From UBA4744 sp035282865 (GTDB taxonomy: Bacteria > Actinomycetota > Acidimicrobiia > Spongiisociales > UBA4744): a stretch of 9,307 bases of DNA. This document shows positions 5,832 to 9,307 of this stretch, one piece after another (the first letter of the stretch is position 1; each line of letters begins with the position of its first letter). A program made the translations under genes and the position numbers. The stretch lies in assembly GCA_035282865.1 (NCBI GenBank), contig DATEVB010000060.1:1-9307 (forward strand), given 5' to 3'. The notes beneath the pieces are model-generated. The model saw nothing but the letters and a program-made list of their open reading frames with translations. It searched no databases and was not told the DNA's origin.

Positions 5832-6752
5832 TCAGGCGGCTACCGGTTGGCCCACTTCCCGTTCGCTGAGCATTTCAGCTCCGAACAACACCAGACCAAC
5901 CCAGAGGAGATCCGCCAGCAGCAGGTGCACCAGTTGCAGCCAGACCGGTGTTAGCAGCGCAACGTTGAGCGCCCCGGCCGCAAACTGCCCACCGACCAGG
6001 ATCATGATGGCCAGCGACGAGGGCCGCCGACCCTTTCCAGTCATCCCGAACCGGCGGGCAAGGGAGAAAACGTAGACCCCGACGGTGACGGCCACGATCG
6101 GGTGGGCGACCCGCAGACCGGTGAGGAAGTGCTCGCCGACAGCCAAGTCTTCCCTGAACCAAGTGGCCGCCGACTCGGAGGGGAACAAGGTATCGGCCAG
6201 CGCAGTGATGGCACCGGTGGCTGCGATGAGGGCCACCCCGGCGGCCCCCACAACCCACCAGCGAGCAAAAGCCCGGTGGCGGTCGAGACGGACGGGACCA
6301 CCTCCGGACACCCACCACGCCGTCAAGGTCAAAGCGCCGAGCAGCAACAGGGTGTTGACCAGGTGCAGGGGCACCGCCGCCGTCCGGGCCACCGAGGCAT
6401 CATCTGCGACCCACTCGTAGAGCACGATCATCGCCCCGATCAACGCTTCACCAATGATGAACGCGCCCGAGAACCCCGCCCCTCGCCGCGCCGGGTGACC
6501 GCTTGGATGGCTACGCCATATGCCCCACACCAATACCGCCACCATGATGAGTGCCAGACCGCTGGTGACCCGATGGGTGAACTCGATCGCCCTCTCTCCT
6601 TGGAGCGCCGAGGGAACCAGTTCACCGTTGCAGCTGGGCCAATGGGCACCACAACCGGCCCCTGAGCCGGTCGCCCGCACAAACGCGCCGAACACGATCA
6701 CGCCGATGTTGACGACCAGGGTGGCCCAGGCGAACTTGGCGAGCGAGCGCAT
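5832..6752 (-). CDS. ctaA: Heme A synthase (COX15/CtaA family)
   Basis: This integral membrane enzyme oxidises the C8 methyl of heme O to the formyl group of heme A, the cofactor of aa3-type cytochrome oxidase. It works after protoheme farnesyltransferase (CtaB). The protein is 306 aa with about eight hydrophobic helices. The helix-1/2 loop carries Cys34 and Cys41 (CGAHWPSC), spaced as in the B. subtilis CtaA disulfide pair. Glu57 and His60 (EFTHR) match the catalytic Glu and heme ligand at the same numbers in B. subtilis. The other expected heme-ligand histidines are His130 (PLHLVNT), His217 (RVAHPIV) and His276 (QLVHLLLADL). The frame is open to ATG 6812, but those extra 20 residues are translated promoter DNA. 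ATG 6752 gives the normal MRSLAKFAW start and has TACTAT six bases upstream. ctaB and oxidase genes are not in the window. It is divergent from cbs. Confidence 0.93.
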   Translation of the reverse strand: MRSLAKFAWATLVVNIGVIVFGAFVRATGSGAGCGAHWPSCNGELVPSALQGERAIEFTHRVTSGLALIMVAVLVWGIWRSHPSGHPARRGAGFSGAFIIGEALIGAMIVLYEWVADDASVARTAAVPLHLVNTLLLLGALTLTAWWVSGGGPVRLDRHRAFARWWVVGAAGVALIAATGAITALADTLFPSESAATWFREDLAVGEHFLTGLRVAHPIVAVTVGVYVFSLARRFGMTGKGRRPSSLAIMILVGGQFAAGALNVALLTPVWLQLVHLLLADLLWVGLVLFGAEMLSEREVGQPVAA

Positions 6753-6758
6753 GCGGGG

Positions 6759-6764
6759 ATAGTA
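6759..6764 (-). promoter_or_regulatory. Candidate -10 element (TACTAT) for leaderless ctaA
   Basis: On the minus strand TACTAT is followed by six bases (CCCCGC) and ATG 6752, the leaderless arrangement. The 17 bp upstream, where the spacer would be, are almost all G on this strand. The -35 position falls inside the palindrome at 6779-6794 and has no good match to consensus. Confidence 0.5.
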
Positions 6765-6778
6765 CCCCCCCTCCCCCC
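6765..6778 (-). repeat. Homopolymeric tract G6-A-G7 in the ctaA promoter spacer
   Basis: The plus strand reads seven C, one T and six C. On the ctaA strand this is G6-A-G7 between the -10 and the expected -35. Tracts like this can slip during replication and alter promoter spacing. It is also a spot for sequencing error. Confidence 0.6.
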
Positions 6779-6794
6779 GGACCCTCGAGGGTCC
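6779..6794. promoter_or_regulatory. 16-bp perfect palindrome in the ctaA/cbs divergent region, with a partial second copy
   Basis: GGACCCTCGAGGGTCC is a perfect palindrome placed over the expected -35 of ctaA. Its core ACCCTCGAG recurs at 6852-6860, 71 bp away and just upstream of the cbs promoter, and another CTCGAG is at 6869-6874. A dimeric repressor or activator could bind both sites and control both divergent genes. Terminator function is less likely because it lies upstream of both genes. Confidence 0.4.
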
Positions 6795-6883
6795 CGTGTA
6801 CTCCTGCCCCAACCGGCTCGCTCTGCATGCCAGGAGGCAGACACCGGCACCACCCTCGAGACCCGTGACTCGAGAGCCGGAAC

Positions 6884-6889
6884 TAGATT
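6884..6889 (+). promoter_or_regulatory. Candidate -10 element (TAGATT) for leaderless cbs
   Basis: TAGATT fits TANNNT and ends eight bases before GTG 6898, the start that matches the family N-terminus. There is no Shine-Dalgarno. The spacing is slightly longer than in the other leaderless candidates here. Confidence 0.4.
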
Positions 6890-6897
6890 GGTGGTTC

Positions 6898-7854
6898 GTG
6901 GCTATCTACGAGAACGCCGGCGAGGCGATCGGACACACCCCGCTCATCCGACTCGCCCGTATCCATCCTCCCGGCAATCTAATTGCCAAGGCCGAGCACG
7001 TGAGCGTCGGCGGCTCGATCAAAGACCGTATCGCCGTGACCATGATCGACCGGGCGGAAGAACTCGGTTTGTTGCAGCCGGGAGGCACCATCATCGAACC
7101 GACCAGCGGCAACACGGGGGTCGGTTTGGCGATCGTCGGTGCGGTGCGAGGTTATCGGGTCATCTGCACCGTCCCCGACAAGGTCTCCCAGGAGAAACGG
7201 GACCTCCTCGAGGCCTACGGCGTCCAGGTCATCGTCACGCCCACCGAGCTTGCTCCCGATCACCCCGACTCATACTACGGGGTGGCCCGGCGTCTCGCCT
7301 CGGAAATCCCGGGCGCCCATCACCCCGACCAGTACTCGAATCCGGCCAACCCGGAGACGCACTACCTGACCACCGGGCCGGAGATCTGGGAACAAACAGA
7401 AGGACGGGTAGGGGCGGTGGTGATCGGTGTCGGTACCGGCGGCACGATCACGGGGGTGGGGAGCTACCTCAAGGAACAGAACCCGGAGGTGCTGGTCGTC
7501 GGTGCCGACCCGGAAGGCTCGATCTACACCGCACCTTCGCCGGCCGACATTCACCAGTACCTGGTCGAGGGAGTCGGCGAGGACTTCTGGCCGGAGACCT
7601 ACGACGGATCGGTGGTCGACGAATTCATCAAGGTCACGGACGCTGAGTCGTTCGCCATGACCCGGCGGCTCGCCCGCCGGGAGGGCCTCCTGGTCGGCGG
7701 GTCGTCCGGCTTGGCCGCCCACGCCGCCCTCCTGTTCACCGTTCGGCATCCCGACCAGATGGTGGTCGTGATCCTCCCCGATTCCGGCCGGGGCTACCTC
7801 TCCAAGGTGTTCAATGACGACTGGCTGCGCAGACACGAATTCACGGAGGACTGA
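6898..7854 (+). CDS. cbs: Cystathionine beta-synthase catalytic core without CBS regulatory domains (PLP fold type II)
   Basis: This PLP enzyme condenses homocysteine with serine (or O-acetylserine) to cystathionine, the first step of reverse transsulfuration. It is 318 aa from GTG 6898. Lys42 in GGSIKDR is the expected Schiff-base lysine, the PLP-phosphate and substrate loops are PTSGNTG (68-74) and GTGGT (179-183), and DSGRGYLSKVFNDDW (295-309) is typical of CBS rather than CysK/CysM. YSNPANPETHYLTTGPEIW and VEGVGEDFWPETYDGSVVDE also follow CBS. The protein ends right after the core, so the C-terminal tandem CBS domains present in mycobacterial (464 aa) and human enzymes are absent. The segment before Lys42 reads EHVSVGG where EFFNAGG is usual, a mild deviation. 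The frame is open 34 codons further upstream, but GTG 6898 gives the expected N-terminus (IYENAGEAIGHTPLIRL) and follows TAGATT. Its stop overlaps the metB start. Cysteine synthase activity is the main alternative. Confidence 0.88.
   Translation: MAIYENAGEAIGHTPLIRLARIHPPGNLIAKAEHVSVGGSIKDRIAVTMIDRAEELGLLQPGGTIIEPTSGNTGVGLAIVGAVRGYRVICTVPDKVSQEKRDLLEAYGVQVIVTPTELAPDHPDSYYGVARRLASEIPGAHHPDQYSNPANPETHYLTTGPEIWEQTEGRVGAVVIGVGTGGTITGVGSYLKEQNPEVLVVGADPEGSIYTAPSPADIHQYLVEGVGEDFWPETYDGSVVDEFIKVTDAESFAMTRRLARREGLLVGGSSGLAAHAALLFTVRHPDQMVVVILPDSGRGYLSKVFNDDWLRRHEFTED
7845..7850 (+). promoter_or_regulatory. Shine-Dalgarno for metB inside the end of cbs
   Basis: GGAGGA lies within the last codons of cbs, three bases before ATG 7854. 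The spacing is short, but the match is strong and the cbs stop shares one base with the start (TGATG), so translational coupling is likely. Confidence 0.65.
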
Positions 7855-8999
7855 TGCGGTTCGAAACCGACGCCATTCACGCCGGGCAGGAACCCGATCC
7901 TGCCACCGGAGCGGTGACCGTACCCATCTACGCCACCAGCACCTTTGCTCAGGATGCCCCCGGCCGGCATCGCGGTTACGAATACTCCCGCACCGACAAT
8001 CCCACCCGCCATGCCCTGGAAGTAGCCCTCGCAGCGTTGGAAGGGGTCGCCCCGGATGCGGACGGCGGTGCTGTGGCCACTGCCTCGGGCATGGCCGCCA
8101 CCGCCCTCATCGGATACCTGTTGAAGCCCGGCGACCACGTCCTGCTCCCCAACGACGCCTATGGGGGCACGTTTCGCTTCTTCGCCCGGGTCCTGGCCGG
8201 GCAGGGGGTCGCCTGGTCGACCGTCGACATGACCGACCGGCGGCTCCTGGAAACGGCCATCCGCCCGGATACCCGGATGGTGTGGGTCGAAACGCCCACC
8301 AATCCGCTCCTGCGATTAGTCGATATCGAGCATGCCGCCTCCTTGGCCCATGCCCGGGGCGCCCGTCTGGTGGTCGACAACACCTTCGCCACACCGTACC
8401 TGCAGCACCCTCTCACCGCCGGCGCAGACATCGTCCTCCACTCGACCACCAAATACCTGGGGGGTCACTCGGACACGGTCGGCGGGGCGTTGATCACCGG
8501 TGATCCCGACCTGAATGAGCGTTTCCGCTTTCTCCTCAACGCCGCCGGGCCGGTACCCGGACCGTTCGACGCCTGGCTGGTGTTGCGAGGAATCAAGACC
8601 TTGGCCGTCCGTATGGATCGGCACTGCGCCAACGCCGACCGGATAGCCGTTTTCCTCAGCGATCACCCTGGGGTGAGCGAGGTCAACTACCCGGGTTTGC
8701 CCGGCCATCCCCAGCATGAGCTGGCCGGCCGGCAAATGGAGGGGTTTGGCGGAATGGTCTCCTTCCGCCCGGCGGGCGGACCTGCCGCCGCCGGGCGCAT
8801 TGCCTCATCTACCCGGCTGTTCTTCCTGGCCGAAAGCCTGGGGGGGGTAGAGTCGTTGATCGAGGTTCCGGCGCTCATGACCCATGCCTCCGTGCAGGGC
8901 ACGGCGCTCGAAGTGCCGGGCGATCTGGTGCGGCTCTCCGTAGGTATCGAACACATCGACGACCTACTCGAAGACCTGGACCAAGCACTCGACAGTTAG
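7854..8999 (+). CDS. metB: Cystathionine gamma-lyase / gamma-synthase (Cys/Met metabolism PLP enzyme)
   Basis: This fold-type-I PLP enzyme (381 aa, full length) probably cleaves cystathionine to cysteine, 2-oxobutyrate and ammonia, completing reverse transsulfuration after the adjacent cbs. Lys200 in HSTTKYLGGHSD is the PLP lysine and Asp175 (VVDNTF) contacts the pyridine nitrogen. Tyr103 stacks on the ring, and Tyr44 and Arg46 (YEYSRTDNPTR) reach the neighbouring subunit's phosphate. In ESLIEVPALMTHASV, Glu337 occupies the position of Glu339 of human gamma-lyase; E. coli gamma-synthase (MetB) lacks this acidic residue. This favours lyase activity, though many relatives do both. The C-terminal EDLDQAL also matches the human enzyme. 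The gene symbol follows the usual actinobacterial annotation. It begins within the cbs stop codon, and its stop overlaps by 4 bp the stop of the convergent gene on the other strand. Confidence 0.93.
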   Translation: MRFETDAIHAGQEPDPATGAVTVPIYATSTFAQDAPGRHRGYEYSRTDNPTRHALEVALAALEGVAPDADGGAVATASGMAATALIGYLLKPGDHVLLPNDAYGGTFRFFARVLAGQGVAWSTVDMTDRRLLETAIRPDTRMVWVETPTNPLLRLVDIEHAASLAHARGARLVVDNTFATPYLQHPLTAGADIVLHSTTKYLGGHSDTVGGALITGDPDLNERFRFLLNAAGPVPGPFDAWLVLRGIKTLAVRMDRHCANADRIAVFLSDHPGVSEVNYPGLPGHPQHELAGRQMEGFGGMVSFRPAGGPAAAGRIASSTRLFFLAESLGGVESLIEVPALMTHASVQGTALEVPGDLVRLSVGIEHIDDLLEDLDQALDS

Positions 9000-9307
9000 C
9001 CATCGTTGGTGCGAAGAGAAAGACACGTCAATCCGCCGTCCGCTTTCTCGAATTCGGAGACATCGACGGTTACCACCCGGTAGCCTCCCGCCGCCACGGC
9101 ATTCTGTAGCGCCACCTTGGAAGTGGGGATCAGAATGCTGCCGTCCGGCAGGGTAAGAACGTTGACCTCCGGCTCCCCTTGCACCCAGAGGGTACGCAAC
9201 CCGCTAAAGACCGCCAGGTCGAAATGGCCGGGCGTCGCCACCAGCGTTTCTCCGTCGACTGCGGTTACCACCGATTTGAGGTGCAACGCGTTCCGGACCT
9301 GCACAGG
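8996..9307 (-). CDS. Partial dimethylarginine dimethylaminohydrolase-like protein (amidinotransferase superfamily), C-terminal part
   Basis: The frame is open at the right edge, so the N-terminus is missing; 103 residues are visible. Members of this superfamily hydrolyse or transfer amidino groups, and DDAH converts N-methylated arginines to citrulline. LHLKS near the window edge matches the segment with the catalytic His of DDAH. The C-terminal GGLTCLSLR contains the nucleophilic Cys at the usual position, a few residues from the end. Between them, GEPEVNVLTLPDGSILIPTS and the EFEKADGG lead-in fit the last beta-beta-alpha-beta repeat of the pentein fold. Arginine deiminase, or another pentein hydrolase annotated as amidinotransferase, remains possible without the N-terminal part. 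The gene converges on metB with a 4-bp overlap of stop codons. The GTG at 9302-9304 is internal, not a start. Confidence 0.75.
   Translation of the reverse strand, partial: PVQVRNALHLKSVVTAVDGETLVATPGHFDLAVFSGLRTLWVQGEPEVNVLTLPDGSILIPTSKVALQNAVAAGGYRVVTVDVSEFEKADGGLTCLSLRTNDG

Noticed and set aside
6795..6897. Possible S-adenosylmethionine or similar riboswitch before cbs
   Set aside because: The region is about 100 bp, has only short hairpins, and the best start signal places transcription at the cbs start codon, leaving no leader RNA.
6796..6897. 34-codon N-terminal extension of cbs from ATG 6796
   Set aside because: The extension is Pro/Arg-rich, has no ribosome site, contains the candidate cbs promoter, and is not part of the family N-terminus.

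Overview
The window is compact, GC-rich bacterial DNA (roughly 60-65% G+C by eye) with strong third-position GC bias. The gene set suggests an aerobic, free-living Actinomycetota. It includes an actinobacterial-type SigA/SigB sigma factor, heme A synthase, a CBS/CGL transsulfuration pair of the mycobacterial Rv1077/Rv1079 kind and apparently leaderless genes. A deep lineage such as Acidimicrobiia is possible, but that assignment is inference. I see no mobile elements, CRISPR array, tRNA, rRNA or phage genes.

Layout: (1) Positions 1-408, minus strand: the N-terminal part of an unrecognised membrane-anchored, probably extracytoplasmic protein, running off the left edge. (2) 409-691: a non-coding gap. 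(3) 692-1897, minus: L-2-hydroxyglutarate oxidase (lhgO). (4) 1969-3009, minus: a 346-aa sigma-70-family factor with its own promoter, a strong ribosome binding site and a 14-bp LacI-type palindrome in its leader. (5) 3010-3285: divergent intergenic region. (6) 3286-5307, plus: a full-length YyaL/SSP411 (DUF255) thioredoxin-like protein, followed at 5395-5826 by a small single-pass membrane protein with a RING-like zinc module. (7) 5832-6752, minus: heme A synthase ctaA, convergent with the previous gene. (8) 6753-6897: divergent regulatory region with a G-tract and a 16-bp palindrome. (9) 6898-8999, plus: a two-gene operon of cystathionine beta-synthase core and cystathionine gamma-lyase/synthase, coupled through a TGATG junction. 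(10) 8996-9307, minus: the C-terminal third or so of a dimethylarginine dimethylaminohydrolase-like enzyme, whose stop overlaps the stop of the previous gene.

How the genes fit together: cbs and metB together would convert homocysteine and serine to cysteine by reverse transsulfuration. ctaA supplies heme A for an aa3-type oxidase. LhgO feeds electrons from L-2-hydroxyglutarate into the respiratory chain. These are ordinary chromosomal housekeeping and metabolic genes. I found no convincing new defence or mobile system.

The most interesting signals are regulatory. Four genes have a TANNNT -10 element 6-8 nt before the start codon and no Shine-Dalgarno, the signature of leaderless transcripts. 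The sigma gene carries a LacI-type palindrome. The ctaA/cbs divergent promoter combines a G6-A-G7 spacer with a perfect palindrome. Several start codons move downstream of the longest possible ORF start on this evidence.
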